Shown in pieces: positions 40,109 through 48,759 of a stretch of DNA of 64,000 nucleotides. Within the stretch, counting starts at the first letter, position 1. Every line of letters begins with the position of its first letter. A program made the translations under genes and the position numbers. The notes beneath the pieces are model-generated. The model saw only the letters and a list, made by a program, of their open reading frames with translations. It did no database searches and was not told the DNA's origin. Origin of the DNA: Novosphingobium sp. PhB57 (GTDB taxonomy: Bacteria; Pseudomonadota; Alphaproteobacteria; Sphingomonadales; Sphingomonadaceae); assembly GCF_004342985.1 (NCBI RefSeq), contig NZ_SMBO01000004.1, forward strand, positions 124,001 through 188,000, given 5' to 3'.

Positions 40109-42967
40109 TCAGAATTTGCCGCGAACGCCGAAAGAGACGGTCGTGCCATTGAAGAACGAGTTGTCGCGCCGCGACTGACCGTTGCCCTTCGGGCCGTCGG
40201 GGTCGGAGTAATAGATATAGACGTTCTCGTTGGTGATGTTCAGCGCATCGATCCGCAGTTCGATCATGTCGTTCAGCTTGTAGCTGATCGTGCCGTCCAG
40301 GAAGCCCTGCGGTGCCGTGTAGGGGATCTGGTCGTTCCCCGTGTTCTGCGACGTGATGCCCGTCTTCGCGCGGTAGTTGTAGGAAGCGCGTACCGCAAAG
40401 GGTCCCTTTTCATAGAACGCCGTGGCGCTGTAGGAATACTTCGGCACGAACTGGATCGGCACGCGGGTACCTTCCGTCGTGACGAAGTCGTCGCCCTTCT
40501 GGTCGATCAGGGTCAGGCTTCCGGTAAAGCCCAGCCCGTCGAACGGCTTGGGCAGGAACGTGAAGTTCTGCTGATAGGCGAATTCCAGCCCCTTCAGCTT
40601 CAGTTCGCCCTGATTGACGTACTGGGTCCGACGGATGAGGAAATCGTCGGGAATGTCGCCGCCCGGGAAGCCCAGCGATACGGCATTGAAGGCGCTGTCC
40701 GGCAGGCCGAGCGAGCCGAAGGTCACGAAGTCCTGCACTGCCATCGCACGGTCGACGATGTCCTTCTTGAAGGCCCCGATGCTGAGCAGCCCGCCCGGCG
40801 CGAAGTACCATTCCACGCCCGCGTCGAATTGCGTCGCCATCTGCGGGCGCAAGTTCGGATTGCCCACCGTGACGTCGGCATTGAACACGTTGGGCACGAC
40901 AGTGCCGCCGGCAATCGCCGTCAGTGCCGCGCGGGTGATCGTCTTGCCGGCCGAGGCACGCACGACGACCTTGTCAGTGACGTCATAGGCAAGGCTCGCC
41001 GATGGCAGCCAGTTGTCATAGCCGCCCTCGCGCCGCTGCGGCAGGAACACGCCGGCGCCGGCACTCTGGTAGTTGTGAATGATCGTGGAGGTGTCGGAAT
41101 AGCGCATGCCCACGTTGCCGCGCAGTTCCTTGCCGAAGACCGGCAGCGTGAAGTTGGCCTCGAAGAACGCGGTCTTGACGATCTCGTTGGCCTTGAACGC
41201 GCCATTGAGATTGACCGGCGCCGCCGCGTTGGCGGCATTGGCATCCAGATCATCCATCACGAAAGAGCGCGGGAACGTGGCAAACTGCGAAGGATAGCCC
41301 GGGTTACCGCCGTCGCGGATCTGGCCGAACTGGATGTACGGGTCCATGTTGGAGAACACGTCCATCCCGGCGAGTTGGGCGGAGGCGATGCTGCTGCCGT
41401 CCTGCTGCGAGATTTCCTTGCCGGTGTCCACATAGCTGCCGCCCAGCTTGACGGCGAACGTGCGATCACCGTCGTCGACCAGATCCCAGTCCAGAACCGC
41501 GCGAGCGGTCTTTTCCTTGTCGATCTCCCGATTGAGCGAGAAGCCGAGGCCCGGCGCGGTGAAGTTGGCGGGGTCGGTGAAATCGACCGGCGAACTGATC
41601 GTGGGATAAGTGACGTTGCCCGTCGGGTCGAACGTGCTGGTGATCCCGTAGAGATTGCTGGTGATACGATTGGCGGTGTAGCGCGCATTGCTGTCGCTGA
41701 GATTGCCCTGCGCCGACAGTTTCATGGTGTCGGTCAGGTCGTAGACCGCGCGCACGATGCCGTACTTGAAACGGGTGCGGGCGTTTCGGAAGAAGCTTTC
41801 CTGGATGAAGCTGGTGTTGCCGAAGGTGCCGTAGAGATTGTTGAACTCGTCGATATGCACATCGAGCGGGATGATGCCCGAATTCGTGCCGACCCCGGGG
41901 GCACTCGTGGTGCCGGGCACCGTGCGCGAATTGCGGACTGCCGCGCCGAAGGTGAATTCGTCCGCCTCATCCTTCAGTTCGGAGAATATGCCGTCCACGC
42001 TGACGTCCAGGCGATCGGTCTTGTACTGGATAGACCCCACCAGGCCGATGCGTTCGCGTGTATTGTTGGATGTGAACACCCGATAGAAGCGCGGCAAGTA
42101 AGCGTTGTTGATCTGATCCCTGGTCAGATCGCCATAGTTCGCCAGCGGATTGTCGAGGTCCATCTGGAACTGGAAAGGCCCGCCCACGGTCGTCGGCCCT
42201 CGATAGGCCAGCGACCCGATCGCGGAGGAATTGTAGCCGCCGGTCGACTGGAAGCCCGAACGCTCGTTGACGTTCTTGGCATAGGCCGCGCCCACCAGGA
42301 CGCCGAAATCGCCCCAGGTATCGCTGAACAGCAGCGATCCGCGCGGCTGCCACTTCTTCGACTGGGTATTGTAGTTGGCCTGCGCGGTATAGCGGATCAC
42401 CCGGCCCGCGCTGTCGAACGGACGCGGCGTCTGCAGGTCGACATTGCCGCCGATGCCGCCTTCCTCAAGGTTGGCCAGCGGCGACTTGTAGACGTCCACC
42501 CGGCCGAACAGTTCGGATGGAAAGACGTCGTAGTTGAAATCACGCGTCGAGGATCCGACGTTCTGCGATGACGTGGTGTGAACGGGCGCGCTGTTGATGG
42601 TGGTGACGGTGAATTCCGAGCCCAGACCGCGGATGCTGATGCGCTGGCCTTCGTTCGAGGCGCCGTCCCTCGACAGGAACACGCCGGGAATGCGCTGCAG
42701 CGAGTCCGCGACGTTGGCCTCGGGGAACTTGCCGATATCCTCCGCGACGATGGAATCCCGCACGCCGATGGCTTCGCGCTTCAGCTCGATCCCTTGCTGA
42801 AGACTCTTGCGAAATCCGGTGACGACAATTTCCTCGGTTGCCGGCGCCGCTTTCGGCTCCTCACCCGAGGTACGAGATGCGGCAGCCTCCTGCGCCGAGG
42901 CTGCGTTGCAGGCTGCCAGAAATGCCAAAGCGCTCACCGTGGAGACTGCGGCTGTAACCACCCTCAT
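40109..42967 (-). CDS. TonB-dependent receptor, oligosaccharide type
   Basis: 952 residues from the ATG at 42967, where GGGAGG has correct spacing; another ATG 6 bp upstream is too close to the ribosome site. The signal peptide ends near ASAQ. The plug contains EEIVVTGFRKSLQQGIELKR, the pattern of the large carbohydrate-type receptors of Caulobacter and sphingomonads that start with IVVTGxRxSL. The barrel ends in the aromatic SFGVRGKF. It follows the GntR regulator gene on the same strand, and a GntR-type operator candidate overlaps its promoter region (43010-43026). Its likely cargo is a pectin or rhamnogalacturonan oligosaccharide. Confidence 0.93.
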   Translation of the reverse strand: MRVVTAAVSTVSALAFLAACNAASAQEAAASRTSGEEPKAAPATEEIVVTGFRKSLQQGIELKREAIGVRDSIVAEDIGKFPEANVADSLQRIPGVFLSRDGASNEGQRISIRGLGSEFTVTTINSAPVHTTSSQNVGSSTRDFNYDVFPSELFGRVDVYKSPLANLEEGGIGGNVDLQTPRPFDSAGRVIRYTAQANYNTQSKKWQPRGSLLFSDTWGDFGVLVGAAYAKNVNERSGFQSTGGYNSSAIGSLAYRGPTTVGGPFQFQMDLDNPLANYGDLTRDQINNAYLPRFYRVFTSNNTRERIGLVGSIQYKTDRLDVSVDGIFSELKDEADEFTFGAAVRNSRTVPGTTSAPGVGTNSGIIPLDVHIDEFNNLYGTFGNTSFIQESFFRNARTRFKYGIVRAVYDLTDTMKLSAQGNLSDSNARYTANRITSNLYGITSTFDPTGNVTYPTISSPVDFTDPANFTAPGLGFSLNREIDKEKTARAVLDWDLVDDGDRTFAVKLGGSYVDTGKEISQQDGSSIASAQLAGMDVFSNMDPYIQFGQIRDGGNPGYPSQFATFPRSFVMDDLDANAANAAAPVNLNGAFKANEIVKTAFFEANFTLPVFGKELRGNVGMRYSDTSTIIHNYQSAGAGVFLPQRREGGYDNWLPSASLAYDVTDKVVVRASAGKTITRAALTAIAGGTVVPNVFNADVTVGNPNLRPQMATQFDAGVEWYFAPGGLLSIGAFKKDIVDRAMAVQDFVTFGSLGLPDSAFNAVSLGFPGGDIPDDFLIRRTQYVNQGELKLKGLEFAYQQNFTFLPKPFDGLGFTGSLTLIDQKGDDFVTTEGTRVPIQFVPKYSYSATAFYEKGPFAVRASYNYRAKTGITSQNTGNDQIPYTAPQGFLDGTISYKLNDMIELRIDALNITNENVYIYYSDPDGPKGNGQSRRDNSFFNGTTVSFGVRGKF

Positions 42968-43009
42968 GATCATCCTCCCTCATCCGCGATTCGTCGCGCG
43001 ATGAGAGAG

Positions 43010-43026
43010 TTGTCATATAACTTTGA
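43010..43026. promoter_or_regulatory. GntR operator candidate, copy 1
   Basis: TTGTCATATAACTTTGA lies 43-59 bp upstream of the TonB receptor start. It shares 15 of 17 bases with the site at 43874. A TTGACA hexamer lies just upstream on the minus strand, so the site overlaps the promoter core, as expected for a repressor. Confidence 0.6.
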
Positions 43027-43045
43027 ATGCTTGTCAATTGTCGGA

Positions 43046-43780
43046 CTACTTAGGCCTCGATCCGTCATTGCCGCTGGCGATAGCGTCGCTCAGTTCGGAG
43101 TGCCTGATCAGACTCTCCTGCATGTGCAGCCGTGCCGCCAGGCGGGCGCCCTCGATGTCCATGCGAATGATGGCCTCCAGCAAGGCCTCGTGCTCGTCAC
43201 TGACCTTGCCGACATAGGCATGATGCACGTCTTCGGACTGATCGCGCAGATAGAGACTGCGCGGCGGAACCAGCCTCACGCCCAGGAACTGGATGAATCG
43301 CACGAAATAATCGTTCTGCGTCGCCCGGGCGATGGCCAGATGGAACTCGCTATCGACCTGTGCCGAAGCGGCGGGATCGTCACCCACCTCGCGCATGCGT
43401 CGCAGAGCCGCGCGCATTTCGGCAATATCCGCCTGCGTACGCCGGGCCGCCGCCAGACCGGCCATTTCAGCCTCGATCGCCTGCCGCATTTCCAGTAGCT
43501 TGATGACGTCGGAAAGCTCGGAAAGCTCTTCTTTCGTGACCTGAAAGGCCCGGTACTGCGCCGTTTCCGAGACATAGACACCCGACCCCTGCCGGGCGAC
43601 TGCAAAGCCCTGCGCCTCCAGCCGGGCCACAGCTTCCCGCACCACGGTCCGACTCACTTCCTCGCGCTCGGCGATGTCCTTCTGGGCGGGCAGCTTGGAG
43701 CCGGCGGGAATGACCCCGGAGATGATCTCCTCCTCCAGCTTCGCGTAGAGGATATCGGCCAGGGAGGCGGCTTTCACCAT
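43046..43780 (-). CDS. GntR-family (FadR subfamily) transcriptional regulator
   Basis: 244 residues. The start at 43780 gives the standard GntR beginning LADILYAKLEEEIISG; upstream in-frame extension reads as promoter DNA. The winged helix (about 8-75) contains LPAQKDIAEREEVSRTVVRE; the FCD ligand domain (about 95-230) keeps the metal-binding pattern (DSEFHLAIARATQN, DEHEALLEAI, ARLHMQ). Proteins of this group, such as UxuR/ExuR, sense uronate catabolites. The gene sits between the pectin receptor and the divergent DUF4861/DUF2264 genes, and near-identical palindromes flank it, so it is the probable repressor of the locus. Confidence 0.9.
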   Translation of the reverse strand: MVKAASLADILYAKLEEEIISGVIPAGSKLPAQKDIAEREEVSRTVVREAVARLEAQGFAVARQGSGVYVSETAQYRAFQVTKEELSELSDVIKLLEMRQAIEAEMAGLAAARRTQADIAEMRAALRRMREVGDDPAASAQVDSEFHLAIARATQNDYFVRFIQFLGVRLVPPRSLYLRDQSEDVHHAYVGKVSDEHEALLEAIIRMDIEGARLAARLHMQESLIRHSELSDAIASGNDGSRPK

Positions 43781-43873
43781 GGGCAGTCTTTCGTCGTTGA
43801 CGGGAGAAAACCTCCCGAACGGTTCCATTCCTACACGAAGCGCTTGGCAAACGACAGATAGCAATTTATCAGG

Positions 43874-43890
43874 TTGGCATACAACTTTGA
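43874..43890. promoter_or_regulatory. GntR operator candidate, copy 2
   Basis: TTGGCATACAACTTTGA lies between the divergent GntR and DUF4861 genes. With one flanking base it contains the perfect palindrome GTTG-GCATA-CAAC. It matches copy 1 (43010-43026) at 15 of 17 positions. Confidence 0.6.
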
Positions 43891-43910
43891 CACATAGTCT
43901 TGGAGAGGAC

Positions 43911-44867
43911 ATGGGGCAGTTTCACAGATCCGCGCGCGGCAGGATCGCAGCGGGATTGGCAATAGCGATCGCTTGCGCGCCGGCCAGCCTGTACGCCCAG
44001 CGGCAGGACGACGCGCAGCTCAAGGTGGAAAAGCCGCTTCCTCCGCCCAAAAGCAAGACGCCGGCCGCCGTCGCCCAGTTCGCCCCCTATCGCTATGACG
44101 ACCTTCTCTGGGAAAACGACAAGACCGCGCACCGCATCTATGGCCGCGCGCTGGAAGCGGCGGAACCGCCATCGGGGTCGGGCATCGACAGCTGGGGCAA
44201 GAACGTCGCCTGGCCCTTCGCCGACCGGCAGCTGAGCAGCGGCGACCAGCACGGCTATCACGGCGAAGGTTTGGACTTCTACAACGTGGGTACCGGGCGC
44301 GGCGCGGGTGGGCTGGGCATCTGGCAGGACAACAAGCTGTGGACCTCCCGCAATTACCTGCGCGCGCGTATCCTGAAGTCCGGCGGGAAGGAGGCGGATT
44401 TCAGCGTGGATTACGCGCCCTGGCCGGTGGATGTGGATCGCAAGGTCTGGGAGACACGCCGCTTCACGCTGCCGCTCGGCACGCATTTCACGCGGATGGT
44501 CTCGACGCTGCAATCGGATTCCCCGGCGCCGCTGGTGGTCGGGATCGGCATCGGCAAGCGCACGACCGGCGCGCGCGATGGCGAAGCCACGATCGATCGC
44601 GCCAAGGGCCTGATCTCCTGGTGGGGACCCGAAGACGGCGCGCATGGCCACATGGCGATCGCCGTCCGTGTCGACCCCGGCATGATTGCCGAGGTGAAAC
44701 AGGATGCGGACAATTACCTCGTCCTGCTCAAGGTTCTGCCCGGCAAGCCCTTTGTCTACTATTCGGGCAGCGCGTGGAGCAAGGGACAGGACATGTTCGC
44801 GACGCGGCAGGCGTGGGACGCCTACGCTGCTTCCCAAACGCTCGACTTCTCGATTCCAAAGGACTGA
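43911..44867 (+). CDS. Exported DUF4861 protein
   Basis: 318 residues from the ATG preceded by GGAGAGGAC; the signal peptide ends near LYAQ. The DUF4861 pattern covers most of the protein: FAPYRYDDLLWENDKTAHRI, GIDSWGKNVAWPFADRQL, and HGEGLDFYNVGTGRGAGG followed by LGIWQDNKLW. DUF4861 proteins occur in pectin and rhamnogalacturonan loci of Bacteroidetes and Proteobacteria and are probably carbohydrate-active, though I know of no proven reaction. It is divergent from the GntR regulator, with a candidate operator immediately upstream, and 2 bp ahead of the DUF2264 gene. Confidence 0.88.
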   Translation: MGQFHRSARGRIAAGLAIAIACAPASLYAQRQDDAQLKVEKPLPPPKSKTPAAVAQFAPYRYDDLLWENDKTAHRIYGRALEAAEPPSGSGIDSWGKNVAWPFADRQLSSGDQHGYHGEGLDFYNVGTGRGAGGLGIWQDNKLWTSRNYLRARILKSGGKEADFSVDYAPWPVDVDRKVWETRRFTLPLGTHFTRMVSTLQSDSPAPLVVGIGIGKRTTGARDGEATIDRAKGLISWWGPEDGAHGHMAIAVRVDPGMIAEVKQDADNYLVLLKVLPGKPFVYYSGSAWSKGQDMFATRQAWDAYAASQTLDFSIPKD

Positions 44868-44869
44868 AC

Positions 44870-46162
44870 ATGACCATGAATCTGGATCGCCGCGCGCTGC
44901 TGGCTGGCGCCGTGGCGGGCACCGCAGCGCTTTCGACCGGCGCCGCCGCTGCCCGCGTTGCCGGGCAAAAGCCACTCGGCCAGGCCGGGCTCCACGCGGG
45001 AACGGATGACCGCGCCTATATGCTGGGCCTGCTGGAACGCATGGCGACGCCGGTGCTCTCCCGCATGGCGCAGGGGCGTCTTCAGCAGGACTGGTCTCCG
45101 GAACTCAGCCCAAGCTGGGATGGCCGGAATCCCAAGGTCGCCTATCTGGAGGCATTCGGCCGGTTGATCGACGGCATTACGCCCTGGCTTGCCCTGCCCG
45201 ATGACAACAGCGCGGAATCGCGCCTGCGCGCCCAGTTGCGGGAGCAGGCGCTGGCAAGCTACGTCCACAGCGTCGATCCCAAGAGCCCGGACTACCTGCT
45301 GTGGAGCGCGGAAGGCCAGCCGCTGGTGGATTCGGCCTATTTCACGAGCGCTCTCCTGCGCGCGCCGAAAACCCTGTGGGACCCGCTGGACGCGGCCACC
45401 AAGACCCGGATCATCGCCGAGATCCAGGGTTTGCGGCACGTAACGCCGCCCTACACGAACTGGCTGCTGTTCGCCGCCATGAACGAGGCCTTCCTGCTCT
45501 CTGTCGGCGCCCAGTGGGACCCGATCCGCATCGACCTTGCCCTCCGCAAGTTCGGCGAATGGTACGTCGGAGACGGCTGGTACGGCGACGGCGAGCACTT
45601 CCACTTCGACATGTACAACAGCTACGTCATCCATCCGATGCTCACCCAGATCCTGGATGTGCTGGTCCGCACCGGTGTCAAGTTCAACAAGCTGGACCCC
45701 GCAGAGCGCCTGACAACGCAAGTGAAGCGGATGCAGCGCTTCGGTGAGGTGTTGGAGCGCATGATCGGCCCGGATGGCGCATTTCCGCCGGTCGGCCGGT
45801 CGCTCACTTACCGTACGGCAGTCCACCAGCCGCTGGCCTATCTCGCGTGGAAGAAGCTGCTTCACGCCAAGCTGCCCGAAGGTCAGGTGCGGGCTGCCAC
45901 GCTGGCAACGCAGCGCCGTATCTTCACCGATCCCAGCAATTTCGACGCCAAGGGCTTCCTGACGATCGGCTTCGCCCGGCACCAGCCCAGCCTGGGCGAT
46001 GTCTATTCAAATGCCGGCAGCATGTATATCGCCGCAGAAAGCCTGCTGGCGCTCGGGCTGCCAGCCAGCGACAGCTATTGGCAAGCGGATGCGCAGCCGT
46101 GGACCATGCGCAAGGCTTATGGCGGAGCGGACTTTCCCAAGGACTATTACATCGAGGTCTGA
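44870..46162 (+). CDS. Tat-exported DUF2264 protein
   Basis: 430 residues starting 2 bp after the DUF4861 stop, with AAAGGA as ribosome site. The N-terminus has twin arginines (LDRRALLAGAVAGTAALSTG). The body is an alpha-helical barrel-like protein with the DUF2264 signature regions WLLFAAMNEAFLLSVGAQW, YVGDGWYGDGEHFHFDMYN and FPPVGRSLTYRT, whose acidic and aromatic residues resemble an alpha/alpha-toroid active site. The family is linked to rhamnogalacturonan breakdown by genome context; a glycosidase or lyase role is inferred. It completes the rightward half of the pectin locus. Confidence 0.9.
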   Translation: MTMNLDRRALLAGAVAGTAALSTGAAAARVAGQKPLGQAGLHAGTDDRAYMLGLLERMATPVLSRMAQGRLQQDWSPELSPSWDGRNPKVAYLEAFGRLIDGITPWLALPDDNSAESRLRAQLREQALASYVHSVDPKSPDYLLWSAEGQPLVDSAYFTSALLRAPKTLWDPLDAATKTRIIAEIQGLRHVTPPYTNWLLFAAMNEAFLLSVGAQWDPIRIDLALRKFGEWYVGDGWYGDGEHFHFDMYNSYVIHPMLTQILDVLVRTGVKFNKLDPAERLTTQVKRMQRFGEVLERMIGPDGAFPPVGRSLTYRTAVHQPLAYLAWKKLLHAKLPEGQVRAATLATQRRIFTDPSNFDAKGFLTIGFARHQPSLGDVYSNAGSMYIAAESLLALGLPASDSYWQADAQPWTMRKAYGGADFPKDYYIEV

Positions 46163-46331
46163 CGCCGCAAGCCGCCCATCCCTGCCGTTGCGCTTTGCCT
46201 TGCAAGGCCTGGCTGCCTGATGCGCGGTCCGCCGTCGAACTGGAAAGCCGGAATCCGACGATCTCTCCGCCCTTGGCTTGGCTGCGCACTGTTCTCACTC
46301 CGAGCGACGAGGATGTGTCCCGTAACATGGC

Positions 46332-46370
46332 CTTCCAGGCCCGGTGCTCGGTTGTCACCGGGCCTGGAAG
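46332..46370. terminator. Perfect 15-bp hairpin in the gap before the TetR gene
   Basis: CTTCCAGGCCCGGTG, a 9-nt loop, then CACCGGGCCTGGAAG: a perfect 15-bp stem 170 bp after the DUF2264 stop and about 57 bp before the TetR start. No U-tract on either side, so it may be a factor-dependent terminator, an RNA-stabilising stem or a repeat element. Confidence 0.4.
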
Positions 46371-46426
46371 AGGGAAGCCGGCGGATTTAATACGAGATCG
46401 GGTTGCTGTACGGCCGTTTAGAAGCG

Positions 46427-47107
46427 ATGACCTGTCACATGTCGACGCCAGCCATTCAGCATTCCGCACGGCCCTCCACCAAGGGGGAGGCAACGCGCCA
46501 TGCGATTCTAGATGCCTGCGAAGTGCTTTTTGCGCAAAACGGCTATCTGGGAACCTCCCTTCGCGATATCGCGGCGCAAGCGGGTGTCCGCATGGGCGTG
46601 GTCCACTATCACTTCGGCAACAAACACCTCATTCTCGATGCGGCATTGGAACGCAAGCTGCCGTTGTTGCAAGGCAGGATCGCGGCAAGCTTCGAGCTTG
46701 CGGAAGCGGCTGAAGGCGAATTCGGGCCTCGCGAAATCGTGACCGCCTTCATTCTGCCGTTCCTCACCGCCGCCTCATGCGAGGCCAGCCCTCTGCGCAA
46801 TTACATCGTCATGACCTCGCACCTGATGAGCGCGTATCGCATGCCGGAATTGCGACCGATCCTGGCCAAGCTGTCGGTTATTTCCGGCATGCTCACGGAA
46901 CGGTTGCGGATCCACTTGCCGGCCATGGCCGAGAGCGACCTTCTTGCCGCCGTCTATCTGATCGAGGCGGCCCTGATCTTTATGGTGCAGGATCCCGGGT
47001 TCCTGGACGATCTGACCGATGGCCACTTTTCCGCCCGTAAACTTGAGGACATCGCGCAGCCGGCCCTGCGCTTCTTCACGGCGGGCCTCGTCAGCCTGCA
47101 GGCCTGA
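46427..47107 (+). CDS. TetR/AcrR-family transcriptional regulator
   Basis: About 226 residues; ATGs at 46427 and 46439 and an upstream TTG are all possible starts, none with a strong ribosome site. The N-terminal HTH (about 15-65) is canonical: GEATRHAILDACEVLFAQNG, then TSLRDIAAQAGVRMGVVHYH with FGNKHLIL. The C-terminal domain resembles TetR_C_33-type effector domains. It lies 157 bp upstream of the Rieske oxygenase on the same strand; a GGTCGACC palindrome in between (47123) is a candidate operator. It probably controls the Rieske/TonB receptor/SDR cluster. Confidence 0.88.
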   Translation: MTCHMSTPAIQHSARPSTKGEATRHAILDACEVLFAQNGYLGTSLRDIAAQAGVRMGVVHYHFGNKHLILDAALERKLPLLQGRIAASFELAEAAEGEFGPREIVTAFILPFLTAASCEASPLRNYIVMTSHLMSAYRMPELRPILAKLSVISGMLTERLRIHLPAMAESDLLAAVYLIEAALIFMVQDPGFLDDLTDGHFSARKLEDIAQPALRFFTAGLVSLQA

Positions 47108-47122
47108 TTGTTTTAACAGGTA

Positions 47123-47134
47123 GGTCGACCGACC
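47123..47134. promoter_or_regulatory. Candidate TetR operator upstream of the Rieske gene
   Basis: GGTCGACCGACC contains the 8-bp palindrome GGTCGACC and overlapping GACC half-sites, 14 bp after the TetR stop and 130 bp before the Rieske ATG. Only one copy is seen, so support is weak. Confidence 0.3.
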
Positions 47135-47264
47135 AAATTCGTTATTCTTCTCCTCGACAGGCGGCTGCAGGCTTTCGGGCAAAGCGGTGCGCCAGGAGAG
47201 AGGCGCCGGCCAAGGTCCTGACAAGGGACGGGCCGGATCGGGCACATGCCGGAAGGAAAACGAG

Positions 47265-48602
47265 ATGGGAAGGCAAGGCATCCCTGCGTCCGCGCTGGAT
47301 GGGCGCGACGCTGCGAACCTCAGGGGCGATCCGATCACGGGCGATCGCTACACCTCCCCCGCCTTCATGCAGCGCGAATGGGACCACATGTGGACCCGCA
47401 TCTGGCATGTCGCCGGCCGCACTGCCGAACTGGAGGAACCCGGCGACTACATCGTCCATGACTTCATGAACGAATCCGTGTTCTGCGTTCTCCAGGAGGA
47501 CGGCGCGATCAAGGCGTTCTACAACACCTGCGGTCACCGCGGGCAACGCCTGGTCTGGAATTCAAGCTCCCAGGAATCCTTCCAGTGCCCCTATCACGGG
47601 TGGGTCTGGGGCAAGGACGGCGTGCTGGCAAAGGCGCAGGACCCGGAGGATTTTCCCCAGGGCAATCCCTGCGGCAAGCTCAGGCTGAAGGAACTGCGCT
47701 GCGCCACCTGGGGCGGCTTCGTGTGGTACACGATGGACCAGGAGGCCCCGGAACTTCTGGATTTCCTGGCACCCATGCCGGAACTCTATCGCCATTATCC
47801 GATGGACACCGCCGTGCGCGTGTTCTGGATGAAGATCGACCTCGACACCAACTGGAAGTTCGCCACCGACAACTTCTCGGAAAGCTACCACACCCGCACC
47901 GCCCATCCGCAAGTGCCGCCATGGATCGACCAGGACGTCGATACCGCTCGGCACGAAATGTGGCCGGGGGGCCATGGCCGCACCGTCCAGCCCATGCGCC
48001 CTTCCCTCTCGGACCGCCTGCCCGAGGGCGTGGACCATCCCTTCGATGCGATCCTGCAGGCCTGGGACATCGATCCGCAGTCCTATCCCGATTTCGAAAC
48101 CAAGGCGATGCAGGGCTGGCTCGACCTAAAGGCTGCGAAAAAGCGGCTCTGGAAGGAGCGCGGCTACGTCCACTACGAGAACATGGACGACGAGGAGATC
48201 ACCGACAGCCCGCATACGGTGATCTTCCCCAATGTCACGATCAGCTTCCTGCCGGACAATCTGGTGTTCTTCCGGACCGAACCGCATCCGACCGATCCGA
48301 ACAAATGCACGTTCGACTTGTGGTGCATGGCCTTCCCCGTTGCGGGGCAGAGCGTGGTGGAATCGGTCATGGCCGGTCCCCAGCCCCTGCGCGAGGCGGA
48401 GATGCAGCGCCGCGCCTTCGACAATGGCCGCGGCGTACCCGAGATCAGGGACCAGATCGTCTATCAGGACATGCTCCTGGCGGAAGGCCAGCAACGGGGA
48501 ATGCACTCCCGCGGGTACCAGGACGCCTATCTGGCCGCGCAGGAAACCCGGGTGCGCTTTTTCCACGAAGTGCTGAACGACTACCTCGAAGGCCGCCGCT
48601 GA
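47265..48602 (+). CDS. Rieske non-haem iron oxygenase, alpha subunit
   Basis: 445 residues from the ATG after AAGGAAAACGAG. The Rieske cluster ligands are Cys89, His91, Cys108 and His111 (CGHRG...CPYHGW). The mononuclear iron site has His209 and His214 in NFSESYHTRTAH. The residue bridging the two sites is Glu206 rather than the Asp of naphthalene dioxygenase, as in choline/carnitine monooxygenase-type enzymes. There is no beta-subunit gene next to it, so it is probably an alpha3 oxygenase, and no reductase is present. The following TonB receptor, SDR and SnoaL-like genes suggest oxidative breakdown of an imported aromatic, steroid-like or quaternary-ammonium compound. Confidence 0.92.
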   Translation: MGRQGIPASALDGRDAANLRGDPITGDRYTSPAFMQREWDHMWTRIWHVAGRTAELEEPGDYIVHDFMNESVFCVLQEDGAIKAFYNTCGHRGQRLVWNSSSQESFQCPYHGWVWGKDGVLAKAQDPEDFPQGNPCGKLRLKELRCATWGGFVWYTMDQEAPELLDFLAPMPELYRHYPMDTAVRVFWMKIDLDTNWKFATDNFSESYHTRTAHPQVPPWIDQDVDTARHEMWPGGHGRTVQPMRPSLSDRLPEGVDHPFDAILQAWDIDPQSYPDFETKAMQGWLDLKAAKKRLWKERGYVHYENMDDEEITDSPHTVIFPNVTISFLPDNLVFFRTEPHPTDPNKCTFDLWCMAFPVAGQSVVESVMAGPQPLREAEMQRRAFDNGRGVPEIRDQIVYQDMLLAEGQQRGMHSRGYQDAYLAAQETRVRFFHEVLNDYLEGRR

Positions 48603-48759
48603 AGGCGCTCCGGTCCCGGCCCCGGGGACCGCCAACCATGAGCGACGCATCTTGCGGCAAGCCGATCCCGGCGTTCCGCCGCCACTTCCGGCGGCTGGCC
48701 CGCCATGTTCGGGGAAACGACCTCTAACCATAAAAAACAGAACAGTTGGGAGTAGGAAG

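Noticed and set aside
40043..42571. 842-codon open frame antisense to the pectin TonB receptor (and similar long antisense frames at 35598-37859, 37730-39853, 48784-50913, 27263-29041 and 13256-14671)
   Set aside because: They mirror strong, motif-bearing genes on the other strand; the translations are Arg/Gly/His/Asp-rich without any domain pattern, as expected from high-GC codon bias.
48638..48726. Short frame (29 codons) between the Rieske gene and the TonB receptor
   Set aside because: No ribosome site, Arg-rich composition, overlaps hairpin-forming sequence; no support as a gene.
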